DNA of 64,000 nt, taken from contig JANQHT010000068.1 in assembly GCA_028282545.1 (NCBI GenBank), positions 1 to 64,000 of the forward strand, in the 5' to 3' direction. The position numbers and the translations under genes are program-made. The stretch is from Spirochaetales bacterium. GTDB taxonomy: Bacteria; Spirochaetota; Spirochaetia; DSM-27196; Alkalispirochaetaceae. Positions within the stretch are counted from its first letter, which is position 1, and each line of letters begins with the position of its first letter. This document shows positions 1 to 9,050 of this stretch, one piece after another. Below the pieces are notes generated by a model that was given only the letters and a program-made list of their open reading frames with translations, had not been told where the DNA came from and did no database searches.

Positions 1-1
1 G

Positions 2-1519
2 CAGGCCTTGCCGTACAGAGTGGTGAACGCGCGGCGCGTGCTCCTTCTGGGCGAGGTCACCGGCACCAACGTGTGGCTTGCGCTTCGTGAAGGCGCGCGG
101 GAGATCACGGTCGTTCAACCGCACGCGGCGCTCGCACGAATCTTCGGCGATCTCGACTTGGCGCCGTTTTCCGATCCACGAGTTCGCACGGTCACCGTCG
201 ATCCCAGGACCTATCTCCATCGCAGTGAAGATCGGTACGACGTGATCCAGTTCGTCGTCGCCGAGGGAATGCCGGCGACCACCGGTGGCTTATCGTCCTT
301 CGTAGAGGATCACCTTTTGACGAGGGAGGGCGTTGCGGCTGCGTATGGTCTGTTGGCTCCGGGCGGAGCGATCGTCGCTACCAGGGGGCTTCAGAACCCA
401 CCTCGCGACAACATTCGCCTCTTCGCCCTGTTCCACGCGGCGCTGTTGGACCGCGGCGTCCCGATCCCCGGTGAGCGGATCGTTCAGGGCCACAACTATC
501 TTGCCGCAACCACGATCGCTTTTGCTCGGCCCCTGGAAGAAGCGGAAGTTGTGCGGCTCGCGGCGGCCGCGGCGGAGGTATCGATCGATCTGGACTACCG
601 TCCGGGAATCACCGCGTCGGACCTCACGGAACGCCACCGGATCGCCGGTCCTGAAGATTTGCCGGGGTCGCACCTCTATCACGCCGCCCTGGCGATCACC
701 GGCGGCGAGGAAGAGGCGTTGTACGACCGTTGGCCGTTTCTGGTGCGACCACCCACCGATGATCGCCCCTTCTTTCACACGTTTTTTCGCCCCTCTTCTC
801 TCCGATCGATCGTGTCGACCTACGGGGAGACGTGGTACCGGCGCATCGAACTCGGCGTGGTTGTGGTCGTGGTTACCCTTGTCCTATCGGCCGTGGCCGG
901 GTCGGTACTGATCGCGCTCCCGCTCCTGGCCGACTCTCGGAGGTCTCGTGCGCGGAACGCGGGATACGCATTCTGGCAGGCCGTTCATTTTTCCGCGATT
1001 GGCGCCGGGTTTGTGCTGCTGGAGATACTCATGATCCAGCAACTGACGCGGTTTCTCGGTTCCGTGGAACTATCCACCGCCGTTGCGCTGACCGGTTTGC
1101 TCACCGCGGCCGGTGCCGGAAGCGTGTTCGAATCGCGGCTCACGCTCGCTCCGCGACGCATCGTGGGAATCGCCGCGGCGGCGACCCTCGTGGCGCTCCC
1201 GTCTGTATACCACCTCCTTGTGTATGCGACTCCGTTGGCCGCACGGCTGCCGTCGGCCGCTCGCGTTGTCGCGGCGTTGCTTTTCATGGCGCCGGTCGCT
1301 TTCCCGTTGGGATTCCAGATGCCTGCGGGAATACGGGCCGTTGCCGCCGTTTCCCCCGATCGCGTCCCACTGTGCTGGGCGGTGAATGGTGTCGTTTCGG
1401 TTATTGCCGCGCCGGCCGCCGTCCTCCTGGCGGTCGCGTTCGGGTATGCCGGTGTCGCGATTGCCGGTGCGCTTTGCTACGGCACTGTTCTCGTGGCGTC
1501 GCGTTTTCTCGCGTCGTGA
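2..1519 (+). CDS. Membrane protein with spermidine-synthase-like domain, 5' end cut off
   Basis: The reading frame is open to the left edge, so the true start lies outside the window. The first ~240 residues look like the Rossmann-type methyltransferase fold of spermidine synthase relatives (LLLGEVTGTN near the start, then a stretch with TTGGLSSFVEDHLLTREG). From about residue 280 the protein becomes hydrophobic, with six or seven probable membrane segments. Such fused transmembrane/spermidine-synthase proteins are common in environmental bacteria and their substrate is generally unknown. The canonical acidic polyamine-binding residues could not be confirmed, so aminopropyltransferase activity should not be assumed. 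The ECF sigma gene follows 43 bp later on the same strand. Confidence 0.7.
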   Translation, partial: QALPYRVVNARRVLLLGEVTGTNVWLALREGAREITVVQPHAALARIFGDLDLAPFSDPRVRTVTVDPRTYLHRSEDRYDVIQFVVAEGMPATTGGLSSFVEDHLLTREGVAAAYGLLAPGGAIVATRGLQNPPRDNIRLFALFHAALLDRGVPIPGERIVQGHNYLAATTIAFARPLEEAEVVRLAAAAAEVSIDLDYRPGITASDLTERHRIAGPEDLPGSHLYHAALAITGGEEEALYDRWPFLVRPPTDDRPFFHTFFRPSSLRSIVSTYGETWYRRIELGVVVVVVTLVLSAVAGSVLIALPLLADSRRSRARNAGYAFWQAVHFSAIGAGFVLLEILMIQQLTRFLGSVELSTAVALTGLLTAAGAGSVFESRLTLAPRRIVGIAAAATLVALPSVYHLLVYATPLAARLPSAARVVAALLFMAPVAFPLGFQMPAGIRAVAAVSPDRVPLCWAVNGVVSVIAAPAAVLLAVAFGYAGVAIAGALCYGTVLVASRFLAS

Positions 1520-1562
1520 ATACACCCAAAGGCGATCTCGTCCGTCGATATAGGTGAACACT

Positions 1563-2096
1563 ATGGCCGGCGAACGGGACGAGCGATTTGAAACCGCCTA
1601 TGTCGAGGAAAAGGCCCGTTTTGTAGCACGAGTCCGTTCCGCCGGGCGAACGATCGAAGAGGCGGAAGACTTGGTGCACGACGTCTACGTTGAAACGTTT
1701 TACCGCCTTCCGAAATTGGTGGGAATCATCAACCTCCCCGCGTGGATCAGTTCGCGTCTCACGAGGCGCGTGATCGATGCGTGGCGACACGACCGCGTCA
1801 CCGAGGCGGCCGGCTCGTGTGACGTGGGCACCGACACGGTGAACGAGATCGTGGCAGCCACCGGACTGGACCCGCTCGATTCGTACGTTCGAGATCGTCT
1901 GGTGGATGCGTTGAACGATGCCATGAAGGCGCTCCCCGCCGCCCAGCGGCGAGTGATCGAAGCGCAGGTGTTCGGGTGCCGGACCTTCCGCGAGATAGCC
2001 GAAGAGACCGGTGAAAACATCGACACGATCAAGGCTCGCAAGCGCTACGCCTTACAGAACCTGGCGCGCGCCCTGCGGCACTGGATCGAAGAGTAA
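1563..2096 (+). CDS. RNA polymerase sigma factor, ECF/sigma-70 family
   Basis: A 177-aa protein with the two conserved sigma parts. Region 2 (about residues 25-80) contains EEAEDLVHDVYVETFYRLPK and an arginine-rich RRVIDAWRHDR. Region 4 (about 120-175) contains ALPAAQRRVIEAQVFG and a helix-turn-helix FREIAEETGENIDTIKARK. The ATG at 1563 is preferred over the GTG at 1554 because AGGTGA lies at suitable spacing before it. It would redirect RNA polymerase to a small regulon. No recognisable anti-sigma factor is encoded beside it; the next gene, 12 bp downstream, is a small membrane protein that might take that role. Confidence 0.88.
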   Translation: MAGERDERFETAYVEEKARFVARVRSAGRTIEEAEDLVHDVYVETFYRLPKLVGIINLPAWISSRLTRRVIDAWRHDRVTEAAGSCDVGTDTVNEIVAATGLDPLDSYVRDRLVDALNDAMKALPAAQRRVIEAQVFGCRTFREIAEETGENIDTIKARKRYALQNLARALRHWIEE

Positions 2097-2108
2097 AGGA
2101 GGGACACG

Positions 2109-2531
2109 ATGTCCGCACGAAACGACAATTGCGATTCCGACGGTTGGTGGGAAGAACGAACGCTCCCCGAGAAGATCGCCCTGGGTGTGCTCTTCGCGCT
2201 CCTCGGTATCGGCGCGATCTTCCTCTTTGGATGGATCGTCATGCTCCTATGGAACTGGCTGATGCCGGACATTTTCGGGCTTCCGCACGTCACCTACTGG
2301 CAAGCCTGGGGGCTGATGCTCTTGAGCTGCATCTTTTTCAAGGGGTTTGGTTCCGGTGACAACGGTGGTGGACGGCGCCGCGATCGCCGGCGTCGCAAAG
2401 AGCTTCGGCGCTACATGTCGGAAGAGACGGACGGGGGTGACGGCAACGCTGGCGGGGACCCGCCGGGATCGATGGACCCGGACGGGCGACCGGACGACCA
2501 ACCGGGTGGGTCCGAAGGCACCGCCGGGTAA
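2109..2531 (+). CDS. Small membrane protein co-transcribed with the ECF sigma factor
   Basis: 140 aa with a strong AAGGAGG ribosome site before ATG. Two hydrophobic helices are visible at about residues 20-50 (ending LLWNWLMPDIFG) and 55-75 (WGLMLLSCIFF). A basic stretch (RRRDRRRRKELRR) follows, then a Gly/Asp/Pro-rich tail. The LLWNWLMP...FGLP...YWQAWGLMLL pattern is shared by small proteins of unknown function found near ECF sigma genes in other bacteria. The spacing of 12 bp implies one operon with the sigma factor. A sensory or anti-sigma-like role is a guess from context only; no zinc-binding anti-sigma motif is present. Confidence 0.72.
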   Translation: MSARNDNCDSDGWWEERTLPEKIALGVLFALLGIGAIFLFGWIVMLLWNWLMPDIFGLPHVTYWQAWGLMLLSCIFFKGFGSGDNGGGRRRDRRRRKELRRYMSEETDGGDGNAGGDPPGSMDPDGRPDDQPGGSEGTAG

Positions 2532-2718
2532 CCGGCGCTCCGGCGGGGGTGTGTAGACCTCCGCCGGGCTCCGTTCGAACCGTCCGCCGCCGCGACGCCA
2601 AACGCGATCGAGAGCGCGAAGATCCGACCGAGCCGCTTCGCCAGGGGCGAAGCCGGTGCCGCCGTCGAAATCAACACGATTGCGACGAGTGCACGGGCGA
2701 GGTAGTTCTTTGCCGGGT

Positions 2719-2979
2719 TTATACGTGAACCTCGTGTTCGCACACAAGGTGCGTCTCGTGGCAGGTGGAGCACTCCTCGATACGATGGTGTTCGGTGAAC
2801 GTGTTCCAGTGTTCACGCTGTGAAACTGAGAGAATCCCATTCCCGCCGCACAGCGGGCACGTGTTTCCCAGCGCAGCCAGGATCGCATGCCGGATAAAGG
2901 CGGACCGGTTTTCGATTCCTGTCATGGCCGGGGCGAGCTGTTCGTCAACCTTGAACGTGATTACTTCGGCTTTCGTCAC
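2719..2979 (-). CDS. Ribbon-helix-helix protein with C-terminal zinc ribbon
   Basis: 86 aa from a GTG start, chosen because GGAGGT sits 7 nt upstream. The N-terminal 40 residues (VITFKVDEQLAPAM...NRSAFIRHAILAAL) match a CopG/Arc-type ribbon-helix-helix DNA-binding fold. This is followed by a four-cysteine zinc ribbon (CPLC at residues 41-44 and CSTC at 70-73) and a His/Cys-rich tail. It is probably a small metal-binding transcription regulator. It is divergent from the SpoIIAA-like gene at 3103, and the 123-bp shared upstream region could hold its operator. The frame stays open further upstream, but that part overlaps the neighbour and lacks a ribosome site. Confidence 0.75.
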   Translation of the reverse strand: MTKAEVITFKVDEQLAPAMTGIENRSAFIRHAILAALGNTCPLCGGNGILSVSQREHWNTFTEHHRIEECSTCHETHLVCEHEVHV

Positions 2980-3009
2980 CAATAGACCTCCGAGGTAATA
3001 TTTCGTGTT

Positions 3010-3038
3010 GCCATACGAATCGCGTAACGAAAGGTCAA
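3010..3038 (-). promoter_or_regulatory. Candidate promoter for the ribbon-helix-helix gene
   Basis: On the minus strand TTGACC is followed after 17 bp by TATGGC, about 30 bp upstream of the GTG start at 2979. The -35 is good and the -10 is weak, so this is a candidate only. Confidence 0.35.
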
Positions 3039-3102
3039 TTGCAGAAGACCCTTTGGTTGCCTGTTGTTCGATGATGTACACTGTGTGCGGAGTGTTTCGC
3101 GA

Positions 3103-3489
3103 ATGATCACGCGTGACTATGACGTCCAAAACGACGAAGTAACCGTTTACCTCTCCGGGGTCGTTCGGAAAGAAGAGCTTTTCGACTACTACCGGACGGC
3201 GACCGCCGATCCGGACCGGGACAAAAAGCGATTCGCGATCGTGCTTGTGGACGACGACATCAGGATCGATTTCGACTCGTTGGAGATGGTGGAACTGCAC
3301 CGGTACACTCGTCCACCGATTGCGGGGCGGATTCCTCGCTACACCGCCGTGGTTGCCTCCGCCGGTACCGGTTCTCTCTACGCGCGCATATTCCAACAGC
3401 TCATGTCGGTCCCCCGGTACAACGTGCGCGTCTTCTCCGACGAAACGTCGGCACGTAACTGGATCGAGACGATGAAGAGGCTTGGCTGA
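3103..3489 (+). CDS. SpoIIAA/STAS-like small protein
   Basis: 128 aa from ATG 3103, preceded by GGAG about 10 nt upstream; an earlier in-frame start at 3064 has no ribosome site. The sequence runs as alternating strands and helices: an N-terminal ITRDYDVQNDEVTVYLSG strand pair, a central FAIVLVDDDIRIDF strand, and an ending VRVFSDETSARNWIETM typical of SpoIIAA-like/STAS proteins. No phosphorylatable serine in the SpoIIAA position could be identified with confidence. Function is unknown; proteins of this shape often act as cytoplasmic binding or regulatory partners. It is divergent from the zinc-ribbon regulator. Confidence 0.65.
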   Translation: MITRDYDVQNDEVTVYLSGVVRKEELFDYYRTATADPDRDKKRFAIVLVDDDIRIDFDSLEMVELHRYTRPPIAGRIPRYTAVVASAGTGSLYARIFQQLMSVPRYNVRVFSDETSARNWIETMKRLG

Positions 3490-3501
3490 CCTAAGGCGTT
3501 A

Positions 3502-4482
3502 CTAACCGTCCGGATGGAGATGGCACGCAACGCGGTGTTGCTCGCCTATTAGTACAGGGTCCCCCGTCGGGCACGGTTCGAATGCCTTCGGACAGCGCGG
3601 ATGAAAGTTGCATCCCCTTGGTGGGTTGAGCGGACTCGGGATGTCGCCTTGCAGAATGACTCGCGCGCGCATCCGCTCCGTCTTCGGATCCGGGACAGGA
3701 ACCGCGGAAAGCAACGCCTCCGTGTACGGGTGCCTGGTCTCTTCGTAGAGCGCAATCCGGTCCGCGCTTTCGACAATTCGACCCAGGTACATCACCGCAA
3801 TGCGGTCACTGAAGTGCTGAACCGCCGAAAGGTCGTGGGCGATAAAGAGGTACGTCAGCCCGAGTTCACGTTGGAGTTCCTCCAGCAAATTCATAACGCC
3901 CGCCTGGATCGACACATCCAATGCAGCGATCGGCTCGTCGCATACAATGAACTCCGGTTCAGTGGCCAAGGCCCGTGCAATACCTACCCGCTGACGTTGA
4001 CCTCCTGAGAACTCGTGGGGATACCTGTTGCGATAATCGGGGTTGAGCCCAACCATCTCCAACAGCTCTCCGACCCGCGAGTTTCGGGAGCGCCTCGATC
4101 TTGCCGGCCCGTGGATCTCGATCGGCTCCCCGACGATGGTCCCGATCGACATACGGGGGTCGAGCGACGCGTAGGGGTCCTGAAAGATCATCGCCACCCG
4201 TTTTCGTAGTGATCGCAGTTCGCGCTTGGGCAGGGCCGTTACGTCGACACCGTCGAAGACCACGCTTCCCCCCGTTGGTTCAATGAGCCGGAGAATCGCC
4301 AGACCGGTTGTCGTTTTGCCGCACCCCGATTCGCCGACCAGGCCGAGCGTTTCACCCCGTCGAACCGAAAACGAGACGCCGTCAACGGCTCTGACCGTAT
4401 TGAAGGTGCGTGTGATTGCGCCGCCGGCGCGCACCGGAAAGTGGACAAAAAGGTCGTGGACATCAACTAGCGTGTCGGTCAC
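3502..4482 (-). CDS. Peptide-type ABC transporter ATP-binding protein (OppF/DppF-like)
   Basis: 326 aa from GTG 4482, whose first bases overlap the stop of the upstream ATPase gene (4-nt overlap GTGA). It shows Walker [11 protein letters not shown]-loop [14 protein letters not shown], signature [15 protein letters not shown], Walker [13 protein letters not shown] and the switch histidine in IAHDL. The cysteine-containing C-terminal domain ([14 protein letters not shown]) is characteristic of oligopeptide/dipeptide ATPases. It is the last gene of the five-gene importer on the minus strand. It energises import together with the OppD-like subunit. The substrate could be peptides, nickel or other small molecules; sequence alone does not separate these. 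Confidence 0.93.
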   Translation of the reverse strand: MTDTLVDVHDLFVHFPVRAGGAITRTFNTVRAVDGVSFSVRRGETLGLVGESGCGKTTTGLAILRLIEPTGGSVVFDGVDVTALPKRELRSLRKRVAMIFQDPYASLDPRMSIGTIVGEPIEIHGPARSRRSRNSRVGELLEMVGLNPDYRNRYPHEFSGGQRQRVGIARALATEPEFIVCDEPIAALDVSIQAGVMNLLEELQRELGLTYLFIAHDLSAVQHFSDRIAVMYLGRIVESADRIALYEETRHPYTEALLSAVPVPDPKTERMRARVILQGDIPSPLNPPRGCNFHPRCPKAFEPCPTGDPVLIGEQHRVACHLHPDG

Positions 4483-5462
4483 GATTTGGCCTCGAGGGGG
4501 TAGTGGCACGCGGCCCCGTGCGTCCCGCCCAGGGATTCCATCTGTGGGATTGTATCGTCGCAGCGAGCGCCGTCGGCATGGGCGCACCGCGGTGCAAAGG
4601 GGCATCCGGCAGGCATCAAAACGGGATCGGGGGGCATGCCGGCGATAGTCATCAGTTTGGCCGGCCGCTCCTTCCCCGGTTTCGGGATGGACCCGAGCAG
4701 GGCCCGCGTATATGGGTGACGCGGCGTAGCGAAGAGATTATCCACGGAAGCCTGCTCCATGAAACGACCGCCGTACATGACGTGGACGCGATCTGCGATC
4801 CCCGCCACCACCCCCAGGTCGTGGGTGATCCAGATGACCGCCATGCCGATCTTTTCCTGGAGGCGTCCAACCAGCTCAACGATCTGCGCCTGGGTAGTGA
4901 CGTCCAGCGCCGTTGTCGCCTCGTCGGCTACGAGGACGTCAGGATCACAGGCAAGCCCCATGGCGATCATGACGCGCTGGCGCATACCGCCCGACATCTG
5001 ATGCGGGTAGTTTTTCAGCCGTTCCTTCGGCGAGGGGATCCCCACCAGGTCCAGCAGGTCCGTTGCGCGATTTTGTGCCGCCTTACCTTTGAGTCTTAGG
5101 TGATGTTCCATCGGTTCAATGAGCTGATACCCGATCGTTCGGACCGGGTTCAGCGACGCCATGGGGTCCTGGAAAATCATCGCCATGCCTTTGCCGCGAA
5201 TCGACCGCCACTCCCGCGGCGGCAGGTCGAGGAGTTCCCGGCCGTGATACCGCACCGATCCGGTCACCAGGGCCGGAGGCTGCGGAAGGAGACCCATAAG
5301 CGCGAGAACTCCAACGCTCTTGCCGGAGCCTGACTCGCCGACGATCGCGAGTGTTTCGCCCCGGTTGATAGTGTAGGAGATTCCGTTAACTACGTGAGCG
5401 ACTCCGCGTTTTGTACCAAAACGGACGGTTAGATCACGGACTTCCAAGATTGCGTCATTCAT
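4479..5462 (-). CDS. Peptide-type ABC transporter ATP-binding protein (OppD/DppD-like)
   Basis: 327 aa. Walker A is GESGSGKS, the Q-loop is [13 protein letters not shown], the signature is [15 protein letters not shown] and Walker B is [12 protein letters not shown], with the switch histidine in WITHDLG. The C-terminal cysteine motif ([15 protein letters not shown]) marks the oligopeptide/dipeptide ATPase subfamily. Its ATG overlaps the stop of the upstream permease by 4 nt (ATGA), and its own stop overlaps the next ATPase start, so translation of the operon is coupled. It pairs with the OppF-like ATPase as a heterodimer on the cytoplasmic face. Confidence 0.93.
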   Translation of the reverse strand: MNDAILEVRDLTVRFGTKRGVAHVVNGISYTINRGETLAIVGESGSGKSVGVLALMGLLPQPPALVTGSVRYHGRELLDLPPREWRSIRGKGMAMIFQDPMASLNPVRTIGYQLIEPMEHHLRLKGKAAQNRATDLLDLVGIPSPKERLKNYPHQMSGGMRQRVMIAMGLACDPDVLVADEATTALDVTTQAQIVELVGRLQEKIGMAVIWITHDLGVVAGIADRVHVMYGGRFMEQASVDNLFATPRHPYTRALLGSIPKPGKERPAKLMTIAGMPPDPVLMPAGCPFAPRCAHADGARCDDTIPQMESLGGTHGAACHYPLEAKS

Positions 5463-6340
5463 ACCGACTGCCCGCGCGATTCGATCACGGACTTCTGCTT
5501 TGGATCCAGGGCGTCTCTGAGCCCGTCACCAACAAAGTTGAACGCTACCACCGTGACAAGGATGGCAACACCGGGAAAGATGCCCATCCACGGCGCCTGC
5601 TGGAAGAAGTTGCGTCCCTCCGCTAGCATACGCCCCCACGCCGGATTCGGCGGTTGAACGCCCAGTCCGAGGAACGAGAGTGCCGCCTCGGAGAGAATGG
5701 CAAAGGCGAGGGAAAGCGTTGTCTGAACGATAATCGGTGCCAGGACGTTTGGAAGGATGTGACGAAGGATGATACGACCGTCCCGTGCACCCAGCGACCG
5801 GGCGGCGCGAATATATACCTCCTCGGAAACAACCAGGACGCTTCCCCGCGTGATCCGCGCGAAGATCGGCGTGTACACGAGGCCAATAGCGATCATCGCG
5901 TTGCCGATACCGGGACCGAGCACGGCCAGGATCGCTATTGCGAGCAGAATCGCGGGAAACGAGAACAGCACGTCCATAATTCGCATAAGGACGGCGTCGA
6001 TCGTCCCGCGATAGTATCCCGCCACGAGCCCCACCGGAACGCCCACGGCCAGGGCAAAGCCGACCGCGATGAACCCGACCTGGAGGGATACCCGGGCCGC
6101 GACGAGTACGCGGGTGAACACGTCCCGCCCCAGTTCGTCCGTTCCGAACCAGTGCGCACCTGATGGTCCGGTGAGGCGATTCGCGATGTCGATATCGTTA
6201 ATGCCGTACGGTGCAACCGCTTCTCCGATGACGCCGACGACGACCAGGAGCGCAAGTACGCAAAGCCCGACCACCGCCAGGCGGTTGGCAAGCAGAATCT
6301 GCAACGTCTCACGAGTCCTCGATGTCGGTTTTTCGTTCAC
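5459..6340 (-). CDS. Peptide-type ABC transporter permease (OppC/DppC-like)
   Basis: 293 aa from GTG 6340, overlapping the upstream permease stop by 4 nt. The N-terminal cytoplasmic segment and first membrane helix (LAVVGLCVLALLVVVGVIGEA) are followed by a periplasmic part with HWFGTDELGRDVFTRVL, a hallmark of DppC/OppC proteins. Then come five helices, with the EAA-type coupling loop near YIRAARSLGARDGRIILRH. The frame remains open upstream of 6340, but that part runs through the OppB-like gene in another frame and is not coding. Inner-membrane channel half of the importer. Confidence 0.93.
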   Translation of the reverse strand: MNEKPTSRTRETLQILLANRLAVVGLCVLALLVVVGVIGEAVAPYGINDIDIANRLTGPSGAHWFGTDELGRDVFTRVLVAARVSLQVGFIAVGFALAVGVPVGLVAGYYRGTIDAVLMRIMDVLFSFPAILLAIAILAVLGPGIGNAMIAIGLVYTPIFARITRGSVLVVSEEVYIRAARSLGARDGRIILRHILPNVLAPIIVQTTLSLAFAILSEAALSFLGLGVQPPNPAWGRMLAEGRNFFQQAPWMGIFPGVAILVTVVAFNFVGDGLRDALDPKQKSVIESRGQSV

Positions 6341-7281
6341 GAGACGCGCACCCGTGGATCGAGCCTCGCGTAGATGACGTCCACGAGCAAGTTGATCACC
6401 AAGAACATAAAGGCGATGTAGAGGACTGAACCCTGAAGAACCGTAAAATCGCGATCCTTCACCGCGGTAAGGGCGAGCCGTCCGAGACCGGGCCACGCGA
6501 AAATAACCTCTACCACCACAACGCCCCCGAGCAGGAAACCCAGTTGCAGTCCAACCACGGTTACGATGGGAATCCACGCATTCGGAAGGACGTGTCGCCG
6601 GACGACCTGCCACTCGGAGAGACCCTTCGCACGCGCGGTGATGACGTAGTGCTGGTTCAATGCCTCCAGAACCGCTGATCGAACAAACCGGGTGATGATG
6701 GAGCCGGAGATCAGTCCCACCGTCATGGCGGGAAGGATGATGTGGCGGATCCATTCGCCGATTCCGTCACCGATTTGCGTATACCCCGAGGACGGAAACC
6801 ACCCAAGTGTCAGCGAAAAGAGCAAGATGTACATGACTCCGGCCCAGAAATCTGGAAGAGATATTCCGATCTGGCTTGCCGCCGATACCGCGTAGTCCAG
6901 GCCGGTGCCGGATCGCACAGCCGAGATGATCCCCGCAGGGAGCGCCACCAGGAGCGCGATGAACAATGCTGCCATGGCGAGCGTGATCGTCGCGGGAAGT
7001 CGTTCCAGGATCAACTGTGTCACCGGCTGGCCGTTTCTGAAACTCACGCCGAGGTCGCCCGTCAGAGCGCCGCCGAGCCATGAAACGTACTGTTGGGCAA
7101 GGGGACGATCGAGCCCCAAATCGGCTCGGAGCGAGTCATACAAATCCTGGTCAAACCGGGTGCCGAGGGCAACACGTACGGGATCGCCGGGAACCAGGTG
7201 CATCAGCGCGAATACGACGATGCTGACCCCTATCAGAGCCAGGAGCATCTGGAATATCCGTTTGATCAGGAAGGCACGCAT
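6337..7281 (-). CDS. Peptide-type ABC transporter permease (OppB/DppB-like)
   Basis: 314 aa from ATG 7281; a TTG at 7314 would add 11 residues, and neither start has a convincing ribosome site. The beginning (LIKRIFQMLLALIGVSIVVF) and the loop with LVPGDPVRVALG and LGLDRPLAQQYVSWL are typical of DppB/OppB. Six membrane helices are apparent, and the coupling loop contains YVITARAKGLSEWQVVRRH. It forms the membrane pore with the OppC-like protein. A small hairpin (7319-7342) lies between the binding-protein gene and this one. Confidence 0.93.
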   Translation of the reverse strand: MRAFLIKRIFQMLLALIGVSIVVFALMHLVPGDPVRVALGTRFDQDLYDSLRADLGLDRPLAQQYVSWLGGALTGDLGVSFRNGQPVTQLILERLPATITLAMAALFIALLVALPAGIISAVRSGTGLDYAVSAASQIGISLPDFWAGVMYILLFSLTLGWFPSSGYTQIGDGIGEWIRHIILPAMTVGLISGSIITRFVRSAVLEALNQHYVITARAKGLSEWQVVRRHVLPNAWIPIVTVVGLQLGFLLGGVVVVEVIFAWPGLGRLALTAVKDRDFTVLQGSVLYIAFMFLVINLLVDVIYARLDPRVRVS

Positions 7282-7318
7282 TACAGATGCCGGCGGAACC
7301 CGGTCCGGCCGCAACGCC

Positions 7319-7342
7319 GAACCGGGGTTTTTCGGCCGGTTC
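7319..7342 (-). terminator. Hairpin between binding-protein and permease genes
   Basis: Inverted repeat GAACCGG (7319-7325) and CCGGTTC (7336-7342) with a 10-nt loop, in the gap between the binding-protein stop and the OppB-like start. There is no U-run after it, so it is more likely an mRNA processing/stabilising or attenuating hairpin than a full terminator. Confidence 0.4.
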
Positions 7343-7346
7343 TCCT

Positions 7347-8900
7347 CTATTGGAGTGACGCTTCCACGAAGCGTATGGCGTTGTCACCCCTCGTGGCGTA
7401 CCCCTGTACGTCACCACGCCAGGCGTTGATGTTGTCGGGGTTGTACAGGTAGATGTAGGACGCATCGTCAACAATGAGCTTTGCCGCTTGGTCGTAGAGG
7501 GCGCGTCGCGCCGCCTGGTCCGTTTCGACCCGGCCTGCGTCGAGCAGTCTATCCACCTCGGAGTTGGCGTACCCCTGAAAGTTAAATCCGCCGGTCGAGT
7601 GGTGCTGCGCGTAGTAGAAATCGTCTGGATCGATGTTACCGATCCAGCTCAGGATAAACGCATCGAACTCTCCCTTACCTTGAAGGTCGAGCCACGTGGA
7701 GAAGTCCACATCGTTGATCTCTACGGTGACCCCGATCGCCGCGAGTTGCGCCGCAATCACCTGCGCCTGCGTTACCGTCTCAGGAAAATCGCTGGTCACC
7801 AGGAATTGGATCGAAAGATCCGACACGCCGGCCTGTTCAAGGAGCGCCTTCGCACCGTCCACATCCGCGGCCCGGTACGGTGCATAGTCGAAGTACCACG
7901 CCGCGTTTGACGCTGGAATCGCGGTCTGGTTCGCCGTAGCAGCACCGAACTGCGCCGCTTCCGCGATGACGTCGCGATCAATTGCCATCGCCAGGGCGCG
8001 TCGTACACGGGCGTCATCAAAGGGCGCGCGATTCTGATTCAGCGCAAAATAGTGGTAGTCACCGCCGGGAACGCGTCCTACCGTAATGCCCGATTCGGCG
8101 GCGAGCGACTCGATGTCCTGCGGTGGAACGGCGTCGATCCAATGGACCTCGCCGGTCCGCAGTGCCGTCAACTTGGTACCTGCATCGGGGATCTGCACAA
8201 AGCGGATTCCCTCGAGTTTCGGGAACCCTTCGTCGGCGCGCCAGTAATCTGGGTTCTTCTCCAGAACGATCCCCTCGTCAGGCGACCGTGAGACGAACCG
8301 AAAGGGTCCGGTACCGACCGGGTTCGTCCCGATCGATCCATTCTCGACGATCTCCCGGGGCACGATCGCCATTCCCTTGAACCCGGCGATCGACACCAGC
8401 AGGTTGGGACTGGGCTGTTTCAGCGAGATCACGACGGTGGAATCGTCGGGGGCGGACATCGATTCGACCGCACCGAAGCGCCATCCGTTGAGTCCCTCGT
8501 CGATAACGCGTTGAAAACTATACACAACGTCTTCCGCCACGAGTTCGCGCCCGTTGTGGAAGCGCACACCGTCCCGAAGCATAAACGTCCAAGTCAGGTT
8601 GTCGTCGCTGATCTCCCAGCTCTCGGCCAGGGCCGGTTCCATTGAGAGATCTTCTGCCGGTTGAACCAGCGTATCGTACACATTCTCCAGAACTTGGAAA
8701 CTCGCGTAGGCGCTCGTCTTGTGTGGGTCCAACTGGTCCGGCTCCGAGCCCTGGGCGGCGATCAGGATGGAGGTGTCTGACATCTCAACAGCGGTGGCCG
8801 CATCGTCTGTCTTCGTTGACTCTCCCCGACCGCCGGCAAAGGCGGTGAATGTACAGGCTATCATCAGGATAATGATGCTCCAGCGCATTTTTGCCGTCAT
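7347..8900 (-). CDS. Extracytoplasmic solute-binding protein of a peptide-type ABC importer (SBP family 5)
   Basis: 517 aa. ATG 8900 is preceded by GGAGGA at good spacing. An N-terminal signal peptide (MRWSIIILMIACTFTAFA, then GGRGES) directs export; no clear lipobox is present. The family-5 signature region PALAESWEISDDNLTWTF and RDGVRFHNGRELVAEDV is conserved, followed by PVGTGPFRF. This is the first gene of the importer operon and should bind peptide or another small ligand and deliver it to the two permeases. A recognisable promoter lies at 8936-8964. Confidence 0.93.
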   Translation of the reverse strand: MTAKMRWSIIILMIACTFTAFAGGRGESTKTDDAATAVEMSDTSILIAAQGSEPDQLDPHKTSAYASFQVLENVYDTLVQPAEDLSMEPALAESWEISDDNLTWTFMLRDGVRFHNGRELVAEDVVYSFQRVIDEGLNGWRFGAVESMSAPDDSTVVISLKQPSPNLLVSIAGFKGMAIVPREIVENGSIGTNPVGTGPFRFVSRSPDEGIVLEKNPDYWRADEGFPKLEGIRFVQIPDAGTKLTALRTGEVHWIDAVPPQDIESLAAESGITVGRVPGGDYHYFALNQNRAPFDDARVRRALAMAIDRDVIAEAAQFGAATANQTAIPASNAAWYFDYAPYRAADVDGAKALLEQAGVSDLSIQFLVTSDFPETVTQAQVIAAQLAAIGVTVEINDVDFSTWLDLQGKGEFDAFILSWIGNIDPDDFYYAQHHSTGGFNFQGYANSEVDRLLDAGRVETDQAARRALYDQAAKLIVDDASYIYLYNPDNINAWRGDVQGYATRGDNAIRFVEASLQ

Positions 8901-8935
8901 TTTTATTCCTCCACTATTTTAAATATTTATTATCG

Positions 8936-8964
8936 ATACTATCGGGGTGTTTTCCGGTGTGCAA
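8936..8964 (-). promoter_or_regulatory. Candidate promoter of the peptide-type importer operon
   Basis: Minus strand TTGCAC, 17-bp spacer, TAGTAT, then an AT-rich leader of about 35 nt to the ribosome site and ATG 8900. The -35 and -10 each match four or five of six consensus positions. Confidence 0.5.
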
Positions 8965-9050
8965 GGCGGGCAGATGATCACCGGACGCGCCGCCCAAGCC
9001 GGCTTTGGTCGCGTGGTGCCTCCAGGCACAGCGGGTAGTATCTTTGTGCC

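Noticed and set aside
6341-6754. Upstream extension of the OppC-like gene.
   Set aside because: It runs through the OppB-like gene in another frame; the real GTG start at 6340 shows the 4-nt overlap seen throughout the operon.
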